In this document: in pieces, positions 21,020-29,104 of the stretch
Numbering within the stretch: the first letter of the stretch is position 1
Layout: each line of letters starts with the position of its first letter
DNA from: Mycobacterium sp. 852013-50091_SCH5140682
GTDB taxonomy: Bacteria > Actinomycetota > Actinomycetes > Mycobacteriales > Mycobacteriaceae
Length of the DNA: 64,000 nucleotides
Assembly (NCBI RefSeq): GCF_001665685.1
Contig: NZ_LZTB01000028.1
Span: 62,001 to 126,000 of the forward strand
Direction of reading: 5' to 3'
Notes under the pieces: model-generated
Told to the model about the DNA's origin: nothing
Seen by the model: the letters and a program-made list of their open reading frames with translations, nothing else
Database searches by the model: none
Made by a program: the position numbers and the translations under genes

Positions 21020-21679
21020 TTAGGCTCTGGCGTTCCATACCAAGGGCGCCTGCCGGATCCAGCTGCCTTGTTCGACGGCATCGAGGAGGAATCCGGCCAG
21101 ATCGGCGCGGTTGACGCGGGGGCCCGGCTTGGCGTTGCCGGTCTCCGCCCGTAGCGGGCCGCGGGCCGGCTTGTCGCTCAGTGCGACGGCGCGGGCCAGT
21201 GTCCAATCCGTGCCGGAGGCGCGCACGAGGTGGTCGAGAGCGTCGTGGTCGGCGAAGCCGGCCTTGAGGTTGGACAGCTTGATGAATGCCTTGACCACCG
21301 GGTTGAGCCGGTTCCAGTCGTCACCGGCGCCTTGCGTGGAGGCCAGCACGATGCGCCGGATACCTTGTTCGCCCATCACGGTGAGTGTGTTGCGGGCGGC
21401 GTCGGTCATGAACGTCGGCGGGCTGATGGGCTTGGCCCATGGATTGTCCGACGCCCGCGCGTTGCTGAGGACGCTGATCACGGCTTGCGTGCCCTGAGCA
21501 GCTCTGCGCAGGTCGTCAATGTTGAGGGGCGTGCCCCGAATGAGTTCCACGGTGGGCGGGGCTTGGACAGTGTCGGGGTTGCGCACCAGGGCGCGGGCAC
21601 GGTGGCCGCGCTCGGCGGCCTGGGCGAGTACGTGGGTTCCCGTGCGGCCGCTGCCGCCGAGGACGAGCAGGTCGGTCAC
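21020..21679 (-). CDS. NAD(P)H-binding protein (NmrA/atypical SDR family)
   Basis: 219 residues from a GTG start. The N-terminus TDLLVLGGSGRTGTHVLAQAAERGHRARALVRNPD is a Rossmann fold with the GxxGxxG motif of atypical SDRs. AVISVLSNAR, IRRIVLASTQGAGDD and a C-terminal VNRADLAGFLLD complete the pattern of NAD(P)H-binding NmrA/YwnB-like proteins. Its GTG overlaps the TGA of a truncated DsbA-like reading frame just upstream (GTGA), and a divergent HxlR gene lies beyond; HxlR regulators commonly control such redox enzymes. Substrate unknown. Confidence 0.88.
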   Translation of the reverse strand: MTDLLVLGGSGRTGTHVLAQAAERGHRARALVRNPDTVQAPPTVELIRGTPLNIDDLRRAAQGTQAVISVLSNARASDNPWAKPISPPTFMTDAARNTLTVMGEQGIRRIVLASTQGAGDDWNRLNPVVKAFIKLSNLKAGFADHDALDHLVRASGTDWTLARAVALSDKPARGPLRAETGNAKPGPRVNRADLAGFLLDAVEQGSWIRQAPLVWNARA

Positions 21680-21831
21680 AGGTTCACCTCAGGGGATGTC
21701 AGGCGCGGGAAAGAGCGGTGCACCACGTCGACCTGATCGCGGTGTTCGAAGCGCTCCACTGCCCGATCCAGGCGGTGGCTGCCCAGGCCGCACCGCGGGC
21801 AGGTGATCTCGGACCAGATTTCCATCCTCAT
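21676..21831 (-). pseudogene. truncated FrnE/DsbA-like dithiol oxidoreductase (51 codons)
   Basis: An ATG at 21831 opens a 51-codon frame starting MRMEIWSEITCPRCGLG and containing DRAVERFEHRDQVDVVHRSF. This matches the N-terminus of FrnE-type DsbA family isomerases (IEIWSDxxCPWCxIGxxR, then EFEHRxxVEVVHRSF), in which a CPWC-like redox motif lies at this position; here it reads CPRC. A complete family member has about 210-240 residues, so roughly three quarters are missing, and the frame ends TSPEVNL with a TGA that overlaps the GTG of the downstream NAD(P)H-binding gene. It is most likely a decayed remnant, though still translatable. Confidence 0.7.
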
Positions 21832-21856
21832 GCCCGCAACCTCCAATTCTTACCGT

Positions 21857-21875
21857 TTGTTCGTAACAACATGTT
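21857..21875. promoter_or_regulatory. palindromic operator candidate for the HxlR regulator
   Basis: TTGTT-CGT-AACAA at 21857-21869 is a perfect palindrome, and AACATGTT at 21868-21875 is a second one overlapping it. The sequence is AT-rich in a GC-rich genome and lies between the divergent HxlR gene and the FrnE-remnant/NAD(P)H-binding gene pair, the usual place for an HxlR operator. Confidence 0.45.
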
Positions 21876-21938
21876 GCGTCAGAATGGGGAGGGGCACAAA
21901 AGGCACAGCGGTGTGCGTGACCGACAGGGATGGGCGCC

Positions 21939-22349
21939 ATGCAGGACAGGGCGGCAATAGCAATGGCGGCCTCGGCCGGTCCTTGCGCCAGCATCCCGGC
22001 CGAGCAGATGGAATTTATCCGTCAAGTACTCGATCGGGTCGGCGACAAGTGGAGCATGTTGATCATTGCCGTTCTGCAAGACGGCGCGCTCCGCTACACC
22101 GAGCTGCAAGGACAGATCCCTGGCATCTCCCAACGCATGCTCACTCACACCCTGCGTCAACTCCGGCAGGACGGACTGATCACCCGCACCGCTTACGCAG
22201 AAGTCCCACCGCGCGTGGAGTACACCCTCACCCCGCTGGGCCACGGCCTCAACGCCATCGTCAAGCAGCTGATCGGCTGGGCCGCCGACCACCACAACGA
22301 GATTCGCGGCAACCGATGCCGCGCTGAGACCGCCGCGTCCCGATCCTGA
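21939..22349 (+). CDS. HxlR family transcriptional regulator
   Basis: 136 residues from the ATG at 21939, which has AGGGATGG about 5 nt upstream; an ATG at 21930 would add three residues. Winged helix of the HxlR (MarR-like) family: GDKWSMLIIAVLQDGALRYTELQGQIPGISQRMLTHTLRQLRQDGLITRTAYAEVPPRVEYTLTPLG is spread over residues 33-99 with the canonical KW...L, RF/RYxEL, ISxRxLTxxLRxLexDGLIxR and VPPxVEYxLTxxG landmarks. A cysteine near the N-terminus (PCASIP) is where redox-sensing members carry theirs. Probably regulates the divergent NAD(P)H-binding gene. Confidence 0.92.
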   Translation: MQDRAAIAMAASAGPCASIPAEQMEFIRQVLDRVGDKWSMLIIAVLQDGALRYTELQGQIPGISQRMLTHTLRQLRQDGLITRTAYAEVPPRVEYTLTPLGHGLNAIVKQLIGWAADHHNEIRGNRCRAETAASRS

Positions 22350-22439
22350 ACGGCGAAAACCGATTACACGAAACAGCGGCGCCGCACGTCCAGGTTCGAA
22401 CTAGGTCGATCCCGCGCCCCAACAGCTACGCGACGCCGA

Positions 22440-22739
22440 TCAGTGGATCACCTTGTAGCCGAGCAGGAAGAACCCGGTGAGGCACAACCCGCACGCCAGC
22501 ACGATCGCGGGCATCAAGATGATCTGGTCGAGTTCGTCGGGGTCCAGTTCCTCGTCGTCGTACACGGGGCCGAACAGCACGCGAGCCATCCTGGTCTGCC
22601 GGAACCTGTGCATGCGGCGGCGCATACCGGACGAGTCGGTGCGCCGACCGATGAAGACCCGCAGCCCTATGCCAAGCGCGAATACGGCGGCTGCCCCCGC
22701 GAGCAGCAGCGTCCCCACCAGCACCTGCGAACTCGGCAC
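22440..22739 (-). CDS. small membrane protein, conserved hypothetical
   Basis: 99 residues with two membrane segments: residues 6-28 (VLVGTLLLAGAAAVFALGIGLRV) and 77-97 (MPAIVLACGLCLTGFFLLGYKV). Between them lies a hydrophilic loop that is basic first (GRRTDSSGMRRRMHRFRQTR) and then acidic (VYDDEELDPDELDQ). No family recognised. It follows the LLM oxidoreductase gene by 11 bp on the same strand and is probably the last gene of that operon. Confidence 0.7.
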   Translation of the reverse strand: MPSSQVLVGTLLLAGAAAVFALGIGLRVFIGRRTDSSGMRRRMHRFRQTRMARVLFGPVYDDEELDPDELDQIILMPAIVLACGLCLTGFFLLGYKVIH

Positions 22740-22750
22740 AACTCCCGAGC

Positions 22751-23845
22751 TTATAGCCCCCAGCGCTCGGCGATCAGCCGATGCGACCGCAACCGGTCCT
22801 CGTGCCGGTGGGTCACCGACGTGATCACCAGCTCGTCGGCGCCGCTCAGCCGCTGCAGCGCCGCCAACCTGTGTGCCACCTGATCGGGATCGCCGACGAA
22901 TTGTGTTGCGGTGCGGTCGCGCACGAGTTCCTGCTGCTCGGCGGTGAGCGGAGCGGCATCATCGGGATCCGGGTATGGCGCCGCGCCACCGCCTGCGCGG
23001 ATGGAGTAGACCCAGTGCCCATAGGTCATCGCGAGGTGGCGGGCGGTGGCCTCGTCGTCGGCGACCACCACGTCGGCCGACACCACGACGTACGGTTCGG
23101 CCAGCCGGTCCGACGGCGTGAATCCGTTGCGGTACACCTCGATCGCCTCCAGCGCCGTGGCCGGAGTGATGTGGTAGCTGGCGACGAACGGCAGGCCTCT
23201 GGCCGCCGCGACCCGCGCGCTTTGGCCCTTGCTGCTGCCGAAGACCCACGGCGTCAACCCCGTGCCTGCACCCGGAACCGCCGTCCCGACGGCATATCGA
23301 CCGTCCACCAGCGCCAGGATGTCGTCGACCTGATCGGCGAAATCCGGGGCAACCGCTCCGGGCTGCTGCAGCACCGCAGCCTGTGCCTGCAATCGTGGAT
23401 TACGCAGCAGCGCAACGATATCGAACGGCGCCGGGATCACAACGCCATCGGTCTCATGCCACTCGCGAGGGGTTCTCGGCGGGCCGGACACGGCACTGGC
23501 GGCCTCGGCGCGCTTCTGCCCCGACCGGCCCACGCCGAGGTCGATACGGCCCGGATGAAACGCGGCCAGTGTCCCGAAACTCTCCGCCACGGCGATCGCG
23601 GTGGTGTGGCCGAGTTGAACTGCCGCGGTACCGACGCGAATCTTCTTGGTGGCAGCCGCGATCTGCCCGACCAATACGGCGGGTGACGAACTGGCCACCG
23701 CCGCGAAATGATGCTCGGCCACCCAGTACCGCTTGTAGCCCCACTGTTCGGCGTGGCGGGCCAGGTCGACGGTGTTCCGCAGCGCGGTGGCGGCGTCGCT
23801 GCCCGCACTGATCGGTGCGAGGTCCAAGATGGACAGCGGGGTCAT
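22751..23845 (-). CDS. LLM class flavin/F420-dependent oxidoreductase (MsnO8-like)
   Basis: 364 residues with the bacterial luciferase-like TIM barrel. The N-terminus MTPLSILDLAPISAG, HAEQWGYKRYWVAEHHF, ATKKIRVGTAAVQLGHTTAIAVAESFGTLAAFHPGRIDLGVGR and the later PWVFGSSKGQSARVAAARGLPF are characteristic of the MsnO8-type group of LLM oxidoreductases. It may use FMNH2 or F420H2; the sequence alone does not decide. Its start overlaps the stop of the upstream acetyltransferase gene by 4 bp. Substrate unknown. Confidence 0.88.
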   Translation of the reverse strand: MTPLSILDLAPISAGSDAATALRNTVDLARHAEQWGYKRYWVAEHHFAAVASSSPAVLVGQIAAATKKIRVGTAAVQLGHTTAIAVAESFGTLAAFHPGRIDLGVGRSGQKRAEAASAVSGPPRTPREWHETDGVVIPAPFDIVALLRNPRLQAQAAVLQQPGAVAPDFADQVDDILALVDGRYAVGTAVPGAGTGLTPWVFGSSKGQSARVAAARGLPFVASYHITPATALEAIEVYRNGFTPSDRLAEPYVVVSADVVVADDEATARHLAMTYGHWVYSIRAGGGAAPYPDPDDAAPLTAEQQELVRDRTATQFVGDPDQVAHRLAALQRLSGADELVITSVTHRHEDRLRSHRLIAERWGL

Positions 23846-24342
23846 CGCAGTGCCTTCTCGAACGCGATCGGAAACACCGTGCCGCCCCCTTCGGCAGGCA
23901 GCTCGAGCTCCATCCGCCGGTAGCCCGACGAGAGATAGAGCGCCTCGGCCTCGGGCTGGCGATGTCCGGTGGTCAGAAAGACTCGCCGATAGCCACGGCC
24001 GGCGATCTCGGCTTCGAGTTCGGTGAGCAGCCGGCCCGCATAGCCACGTTGGCGGTGACCGCTGGCAGTCCAGATGCGCTTGAGCTCCGCGGTGTCGGCG
24101 TCGAACCGTTCGAACGCACCACCGGTGACGGGTTGGCCGTCGAGCAGACCGATCAGCAGACCGCCGTCGGGCGGCGCGAAGTCAGCGGCAGGGTGCGCGC
24201 GCAACCACTCCATCACGCGTTCGGCGGTGCCGCCGTAGCGGCCCGAGTACTCGACGGCCAGTTCGGCCAGCAGCGGCTGGGCCAGCGGGTCGTCTTGTCC
24301 CACGGCCTGGAAGCGCAACCGCTCCAACGTTGATCCGGGCAT
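23842..24342 (-). CDS. GNAT family N-acetyltransferase
   Basis: 166 residues from the ATG at 24342; a longer form from 24417 would add 25 residues and is less likely because the family similarity starts after it. The acetyl-CoA-binding motif A of the GNAT fold is clear in AELKRIWTASGHRQRGYAGRLL (Q/RxxGxG/A form: RQRGYAGR), followed by GYRRVFLTTGHRQPEAEALYLSSGYRR. Acceptor unknown. It is coupled to the LLM oxidoreductase gene by a 4-bp overlap. Confidence 0.82.
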   Translation of the reverse strand: MPGSTLERLRFQAVGQDDPLAQPLLAELAVEYSGRYGGTAERVMEWLRAHPAADFAPPDGGLLIGLLDGQPVTGGAFERFDADTAELKRIWTASGHRQRGYAGRLLTELEAEIAGRGYRRVFLTTGHRQPEAEALYLSSGYRRMELELPAEGGGTVFPIAFEKALR

Positions 24343-24516
24343 CACTTCAATGTCTAACGTGTACGCCCGGTCCGCATTCCGACCGGGGATATTTGCTCGC
24401 GGTGATTGAAACTTCATGGAGGTCCGCGGCGCCCGGCGGGATTGCGGCAGGCGCCCACGCCGACACGCTGGCCTCAATCGGCCGCCGAGGACAACCGCCC
24501 GGCCCCTTCCCTCCAA

Positions 24517-24536
24517 AACTTGACACGTGTAAAGTT
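24517..24536. promoter_or_regulatory. 20-bp palindromic operator upstream of the SDR gene
   Basis: AACTTGACACGTGTAAAGTT is a palindrome with a single mismatched pair and an ACACGTGT core, ending 7 nt before the ATG at 24544. It contains TAAAGT, a possible -10 element, so a bound repressor would block transcription. It resembles TetR-family operators, but no regulator gene lies next to it. Confidence 0.5.
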
Positions 24537-24543
24537 CGCCGCC

Positions 24544-25395
24544 ATGGACAACATCAGGGGCAAGACCATCGCGATCACCGGCGCCGCCCGCGGTATTGGT
24601 TATGCCACCGCCAAGGCTCTGCTGGCCCACGGCGCCCGCGTCGTGATCGGCGACCGCGACGTCGCCCTGCAGGAGTCGGCGGTCGTCGAGTTGACCAAAC
24701 TGGGCCCGGTCTCGGGCTACCCGCTCGACGTCACCGACCGGGAATCCTTCGCCACCTTCCTCGACAAGGCCCGCACCGACGGTGGCGGCCACATCGACGT
24801 GCTCATCAACAATGCGGGCGTCATGCCGATCGGCCCGTTCCTGGAGCAGACCGAGCAGTCGATCCGGTCGTCCATCGAGGTCAACGTGTACGGCGTGCTC
24901 ACGGGCTGCCAGCTGGCGCTGCCGGAGATGGTCAAGCGCCGCAGCGGCCACGTCATCAACATCGCCTCGTTGTCAGGGCTGATCCCGCTGCCCGGCCAGG
25001 TGGTGTACGTCGGCTCCAAGTACGCCGTCGTCGGGCTGTCCACGGCGCTTGCCGACGAGATGGCCCCGCACGGCGTCAACGTGTCGGTGGTGATGCCGCC
25101 GTTCACCAACACCGACCTCATCTCCGGCACCAAATCCAGCGGGCCCATCAAACCCGTCGAGCCCGAGGAGATCGCCGCGGCGATCATCAAGACGCTCAAC
25201 AAGCCCAAGACCCATGTTTCGGTGCCGCCGCCACTGCGGTTCACCGCCCAGGCCGCCCAACTGCTGCCGCCGCGCGGCCGCCGCGCGCTCAACAAGGCGC
25301 TGGGCCTCGACACCGTGTTCCTCGAGTACGACGCCGCCAAACGCAAGAGCTACGAGGATCGCGCGCAGGCCGCCCAGGGCGTCATCGAAAGCTGA
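24544..25395 (+). CDS. short-chain dehydrogenase/reductase
   Basis: 283 residues from the ATG at 24544; an upstream in-frame start would run through the operator. Classical SDR: TGAARGIGYATAKALLAHGARVVIGDRD (cofactor motif TGxxxGIG), NNAGVMP, catalytic Ser in NIASLSGLIPLPGQ and YVGSKYAVVG (YxxxK). A positively extended C-terminus of about 50 residues is common in mycobacterial SDRs acting on lipids or steroids. A single gene convergent to the transaminase operon with a strong palindromic terminator between. Substrate unknown. Confidence 0.9.
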   Translation: MDNIRGKTIAITGAARGIGYATAKALLAHGARVVIGDRDVALQESAVVELTKLGPVSGYPLDVTDRESFATFLDKARTDGGGHIDVLINNAGVMPIGPFLEQTEQSIRSSIEVNVYGVLTGCQLALPEMVKRRSGHVINIASLSGLIPLPGQVVYVGSKYAVVGLSTALADEMAPHGVNVSVVMPPFTNTDLISGTKSSGPIKPVEPEEIAAAIIKTLNKPKTHVSVPPPLRFTAQAAQLLPPRGRRALNKALGLDTVFLEYDAAKRKSYEDRAQAAQGVIES

Positions 25396-25404
25396 GTTTC
25401 CCGC

Positions 25405-25462
25405 CGAGCAGTCAGGAAGGTCCGCGACACGCGGCGTGTCGCGGACCCTCTGCGTCTGCTCG
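25405..25462. terminator. long palindrome between convergent genes (shared-end family, copy A)
   Basis: An inner perfect stem GGTCCGCGACAC (25419-25430) and GTGTCGCGGACC (25436-25447) with loop GCGGC is enclosed by CGAGCAG (25405-25411) and CTGCTCG (25456-25462). It lies between the convergent SDR gene (ends 25395) and the transaminase gene (ends 25465), so it probably terminates both. Its ends match those of the palindrome at 29105-29166 in inverted orientation, although the cores differ. Confidence 0.75.
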
Positions 25463-25464
25463 CG

Positions 25465-26484
25465 CTAGTAGGTGATGGCCTCGATCAGGGGCGAGGGCTC
25501 ATCCATCAACGCCCAGAAGCGATCTCGGATCGCCACGGTCATCGGTCCGGGCTCGCCGTTACCGATGGGCTCGCCGTCGAGGGTGTTGATCGGCGTGACG
25601 CCGCCCGCGGTGGTGACGGCCATGAGTTCGTCGGCCTCGTAGAGCTCGTGACTCGTCACGTCACGCAGCGTGGCCTCGATGCCCATCTGCTCGGCGATTT
25701 CGAAGACCGTCTTACGGGTGATGCCCGGCAACGCATTTCGTGACGGGGAGGCGAGCTTGCCGTCCTTGACGATGCAGACGTTGAAACCCGGGCCCTCGGC
25801 CACGCAGTTGTCGGCGTCCATCAGGATGGCGGTGCGGGCACCGCGGTCCTTGGCCTCGAAGCTGGCCGCGGTGAGATCGCCCCACTGGTAGTTCTTGATG
25901 GTCGGGTCGACGGTGTTGCGCCCGGCCCGGCGCACGTGGCGCGGGACGACGGCGGTGGTGCCGAAGATCTGCTCGGCAGGCGGGAATGCCCACAGGTAGG
26001 GAATGGCGTAGATGTAGACCTGGTGGGTGAGCTTGGTCAAGTCCTTCTCGCCCTTGCGTTTTCCGTAGCCGCGCGTGACGGTCAGGTTGACGAACGACTC
26101 CCGCAGCTGCGAGAGCGACACACACTTCTTGGTGATCTCGGCGAGTTCGCCCTTGGAGTAGCCGGGGTCGAGGCGCAGCTTGCGGGCGCCGTCGAGCAAC
26201 CGGTCGAGGTGGTCGCCGAGCCGGAAGATGTTGCCGTGCCAGACATGTGCGACGGTGTAGGTCAGGTCGGAATGGCCGAACCCGGTGTCGAAGATCGAGA
26301 TCTTGGCGTCCTCGGCCGGGATGAACTCCCCCTCGATCCACGCGGCTCCGCCCGCGAAGGGGCTCGACTCGTCGAGTTCGTAGTCGCTGTACTGGATTAC
26401 CGAACCCGCCGGGGTGTCCTCGCGGATCGCGCCGGGTTCGACGGCGACCAGGTTGCTGGTACCGATATCGCTAACTGTGGTCAT
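25465..26484 (-). CDS. (R)-selective amine transaminase (class IV PLP fold)
   Basis: 339 residues from the ATG at 26484. Closely resembles the known (R)-selective omega-transaminases of Arthrobacter and Mycobacterium vanbaalenii: YSDYELDESSPFAGGAAWIEG, SIFDTGFGHSDLTYTVAHVW and the active-site segment DPTIKNYQWGDLTAA with Lys197 as Schiff-base lysine; CVAEGPGFNV provides the glutamate facing the pyridine nitrogen, and TTAGGVTPI binds phosphate. These enzymes deaminate (R)-amines with pyruvate as acceptor. An APC permease gene lies 46 bp upstream and a LysR gene beyond, suggesting uptake and use of an amine. The natural substrate is unknown. Confidence 0.92.
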   Translation of the reverse strand: MTTVSDIGTSNLVAVEPGAIREDTPAGSVIQYSDYELDESSPFAGGAAWIEGEFIPAEDAKISIFDTGFGHSDLTYTVAHVWHGNIFRLGDHLDRLLDGARKLRLDPGYSKGELAEITKKCVSLSQLRESFVNLTVTRGYGKRKGEKDLTKLTHQVYIYAIPYLWAFPPAEQIFGTTAVVPRHVRRAGRNTVDPTIKNYQWGDLTAASFEAKDRGARTAILMDADNCVAEGPGFNVCIVKDGKLASPSRNALPGITRKTVFEIAEQMGIEATLRDVTSHELYEADELMAVTTAGGVTPINTLDGEPIGNGEPGPMTVAIRDRFWALMDEPSPLIEAITY

Positions 26485-26530
26485 GACAGGTCCTTTCAGT
26501 GATTGACGGCAGGAATGAAGCGAGCGGGGA

Positions 26531-28039
26531 TCACCCGGCGTGGGTCTTGACGTAGTCGGCACCGGCGTCGCCGCGGCGCAGTCGCGCCTTGAGCCCGGTG
26601 GCCCACCAGGCCGCAGCGATGGCCGCGACGCCGAGGAAAACCCATTTGTTGTTGGTGAATTGGGGCAGGAAGAGCAGGGTGACGGCGACTCCGACGAAGA
26701 TCACCAGGGCCGTGACGTAGAGCGGCAGCCGGAACCGGCCGAGATCGAAGGTGCCCGGTTCGGCGGCGGGGATGGTTCCGCGCCGGTAGCCGACCAACAG
26801 GCCGATGGTCTGCAGGATGTAAACGAAGAAGAACAGCAGCGACGCGATGCCGATGATGTAGTTGAACGCCTCCTCGTTGACCATGGCGGACAACAGCAGC
26901 GCCGCGGACAGGCAGCCCAGCCCGATCACCGCGTAGGTCGGTGTCTTGCGGGTCGGCGAGACGTGCCGCCAGATGTGCGAGAACGGCAGCATGTTGTCGC
27001 GGGCCATCGAGTAGGTGAGCCGGGTGGCCACCAGGATGTTGGCCAGCAGGCAGGCCAGGATATTCGTCAAGGCAACGGCGACAACGATTTTCGTGACGAC
27101 CGGGCCGGCCTGCTGATTGATGATCTCCTCGATCGGCGCGGCCTGGTTGGCTGCGACCGCATCGACGTCGCGGATCGCCAGCACGTAGACGATGTACATC
27201 AGCAGTTCGATGACGATGGACGTCACCAACGCGTAGAACATCGTCCTTGGCACGACCTGACGCGCGTTGCGGGTCTCCTCGGCGACATCGGCGCCGGACT
27301 CCACACCGATCAACCCGAAGAACGGTCCGAGGGCGGCCGCCAGCCAGGCCAGCACGTAGGAGTCCTTGTCGCCGGACTCGCCGCCGGTGAACAGCACCGA
27401 GATGGGCTGATGGTGCTCGGGTGCCGAGAACGCGATGACCGCGACCAGCAGGGTGGCGCCGACCGTGATGACGAGTTCGAGGCTGACGCCGATGTTGTTC
27501 ACCATGGTCGCGAAGCGCACGCCGTAGATGTTGATCAGCACGCAGACGAAGACCACGCCGATGGCGAGAAGGATCTGGGCGCTCTGGCTCATGGTCCAGC
27601 CGAACAGTCCACCGAGATAGCCGGACAGGATGAAGCCGACGCCGGTCATGCCGCAGACCCAGCCCATCAGCGCGATGAATCCGGTGAACCACGCCAGGTC
27701 CGGTCCGTTGATCCGGCTGATCCACTGATACGAGTAGCCCGCGAGCGGCAGCTTCGCGGTCAGGTCGGCGGCGATCAACGCCCACAGCGCGAACACCGCG
27801 CCGGCCAGCAGCAGGGTCCACACGAACGGCCCGCCCGCGGTGAAGTAGCCGGCACCGAAGCCGGTGAACACCGCGGTGGTGGCGCTGATGGTGGCGAATC
27901 CGATGGCGAACGAAGCCAGCTTGCCGACCGAGCGGTCCAGCTTCTGGGTGTAGCCCAGCTCGGCCAGCTTGGCGTCCTCGGCGTCAAGCGGCAGGTTGGG
28001 GTTGGATGAATGAGTGGGTGAAGCCAGTGCGTCGGTCAT
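26531..28039 (-). CDS. APC family amino acid/amine permease
   Basis: 502 residues from the ATG at 28039, which has GGAG 6-7 nt upstream; a GTG at 28045 sits directly on that GGAG and is rejected. About 12 membrane spans; FAIGFATISATTAVFTGFGAGYF opens span 1, and LIGVESGADVAEETRNARQVVPR marks the APC span 6/loop region. It precedes the (R)-transaminase gene on the same strand and follows a LysR gene, so it probably imports the transaminase's amine substrate. It belongs to a different subgroup from the permease at 16.4-18 kb. Confidence 0.9.
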   Translation of the reverse strand: MTDALASPTHSSNPNLPLDAEDAKLAELGYTQKLDRSVGKLASFAIGFATISATTAVFTGFGAGYFTAGGPFVWTLLLAGAVFALWALIAADLTAKLPLAGYSYQWISRINGPDLAWFTGFIALMGWVCGMTGVGFILSGYLGGLFGWTMSQSAQILLAIGVVFVCVLINIYGVRFATMVNNIGVSLELVITVGATLLVAVIAFSAPEHHQPISVLFTGGESGDKDSYVLAWLAAALGPFFGLIGVESGADVAEETRNARQVVPRTMFYALVTSIVIELLMYIVYVLAIRDVDAVAANQAAPIEEIINQQAGPVVTKIVVAVALTNILACLLANILVATRLTYSMARDNMLPFSHIWRHVSPTRKTPTYAVIGLGCLSAALLLSAMVNEEAFNYIIGIASLLFFFVYILQTIGLLVGYRRGTIPAAEPGTFDLGRFRLPLYVTALVIFVGVAVTLLFLPQFTNNKWVFLGVAAIAAAWWATGLKARLRRGDAGADYVKTHAG

Positions 28040-28111
28040 GATCACTCCAGGTCAGGTAAGGCAAGTGAACGACTGATGTAAGGAAATCGCCACCGGTCGG
28101 CTACCGGAAGT

Positions 28112-28146
28112 TCCATCTTTTGATGGAGTGATAACCATGCTTTATC
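28112..28146. promoter_or_regulatory. inverted repeats between LysR gene and permease gene
   Basis: TCCATC-TTTT-GATGGA at 28112-28127 is a perfect hairpin, and GATAA at 28130-28134 pairs with TTATC at 28142-28146 in a T-N11-A-like arrangement typical of LysR-type binding sites. The second repeat overlaps the lysR stop codon. Either could be an operator for the permease-transaminase transcript or a terminator of lysR. Confidence 0.45.
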
Positions 28147-29074
28147 AGTGCTGCGTGGCGGGTACGGCCACTTCTTCGCCCTCGCCGAAATTCCATTCCT
28201 GCTGCACATGCCTGATCAGCGCGTCGGCCTGCGGCGTGATCGCGGCGGGGTGCCAGGCCAGCGCGACATGGCTGGCCGGCCGGTCGACGATCGGCACATA
28301 GACGATGCCGGGCCGATCGTAGAACCGGGCCACCGACGACGTGGTGAAGCTGATGCCCAAGCCGCGCGCGATCGACGTCGTCTCCGCCTCGTACGTCGCC
28401 GCCACCGCCGCGATGGTCGGCGGCCGGTTGCCCCTGGCATCCATCGCCAGCCAGTAGTCCCGCCACGCACCCGCCGTGACCGGCGCGCACACGATGGGAT
28501 CGTCGAGCAGCTCGGCGATTTCGACCTCCGTGCGGTCGGCCAGCCGATGATCGCGCGGCAGGCACGCCACCCAGGTCTCGGAGTCGAGGATCAGCATGCG
28601 GTGCTCCGGCAGATCCACCGGCGGCCGGATGAGCGCCACATCGGTGGTCCCGGACGCCAGCCCCGCGGTCGGGTCGGCGAAGTCGAATTCGATGGGTTCG
28701 ACGCGGACGTCGGGATAGGCGGCCTCGAAGTGCCGGACAATCCGGAACAGCAGGTCGGCACCGGTGCCGATGAGATAGCCGACCCGCAACCGGCCTTGCC
28801 GCGTACCGGAGAGCGTCACGAGATTGGCCACCACCGCGTCGACACCGGCCAGCGCCTGCTGCACCTGCGGCAACCAGGCCGCACCGAGATCGGTCAACGC
28901 GACCTCGCGGGTGTTGCGGTTGAGCAGCACCACCCCGAACGCCTGCTCCAGCTGTTTGATGGCCGTCGAGAGCGCGGGCTGGGTGATGAACAGCCGCTCG
29001 GCTGCGCGCCGGTAGTTCAGCTCTTCACCCAGCACCGCGAAGTACCGCAGCTGACGCAGGGTGACGTCGGTCAT
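28145..29074 (-). CDS. LysR family transcriptional regulator
   Basis: 309 residues. N-terminal winged helix-turn-helix: MTDVTLRQLRYFAVLGEELNYRRAAERLFITQPALSTAIKQLEQAFGVVLLNRNTREVALTDLG over residues 1-64, the standard LysR opening. The C-terminal effector domain begins RQGRLRVGYLIGTGADLLFRIVRHF. Unlike most LysR genes it reads in the same direction as its likely targets, the permease and (R)-transaminase genes immediately downstream (106-bp gap). The ligand is presumably the imported amine or a product. Confidence 0.93.
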   Translation of the reverse strand: MTDVTLRQLRYFAVLGEELNYRRAAERLFITQPALSTAIKQLEQAFGVVLLNRNTREVALTDLGAAWLPQVQQALAGVDAVVANLVTLSGTRQGRLRVGYLIGTGADLLFRIVRHFEAAYPDVRVEPIEFDFADPTAGLASGTTDVALIRPPVDLPEHRMLILDSETWVACLPRDHRLADRTEVEIAELLDDPIVCAPVTAGAWRDYWLAMDARGNRPPTIAAVAATYEAETTSIARGLGISFTTSSVARFYDRPGIVYVPIVDRPASHVALAWHPAAITPQADALIRHVQQEWNFGEGEEVAVPATQH

Positions 29075-29104
29075 GCGGCAAGGCTATCCGGCCGACCAAC
29101 CCCT

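Noticed and set aside
21718..21960. Plus-strand 80-codon frame between the NAD(P)H-binding and HxlR genes
   Set aside because: Antisense to the FrnE-like relic and without a ribosome-binding site; the minus-strand reading has clear family similarity.
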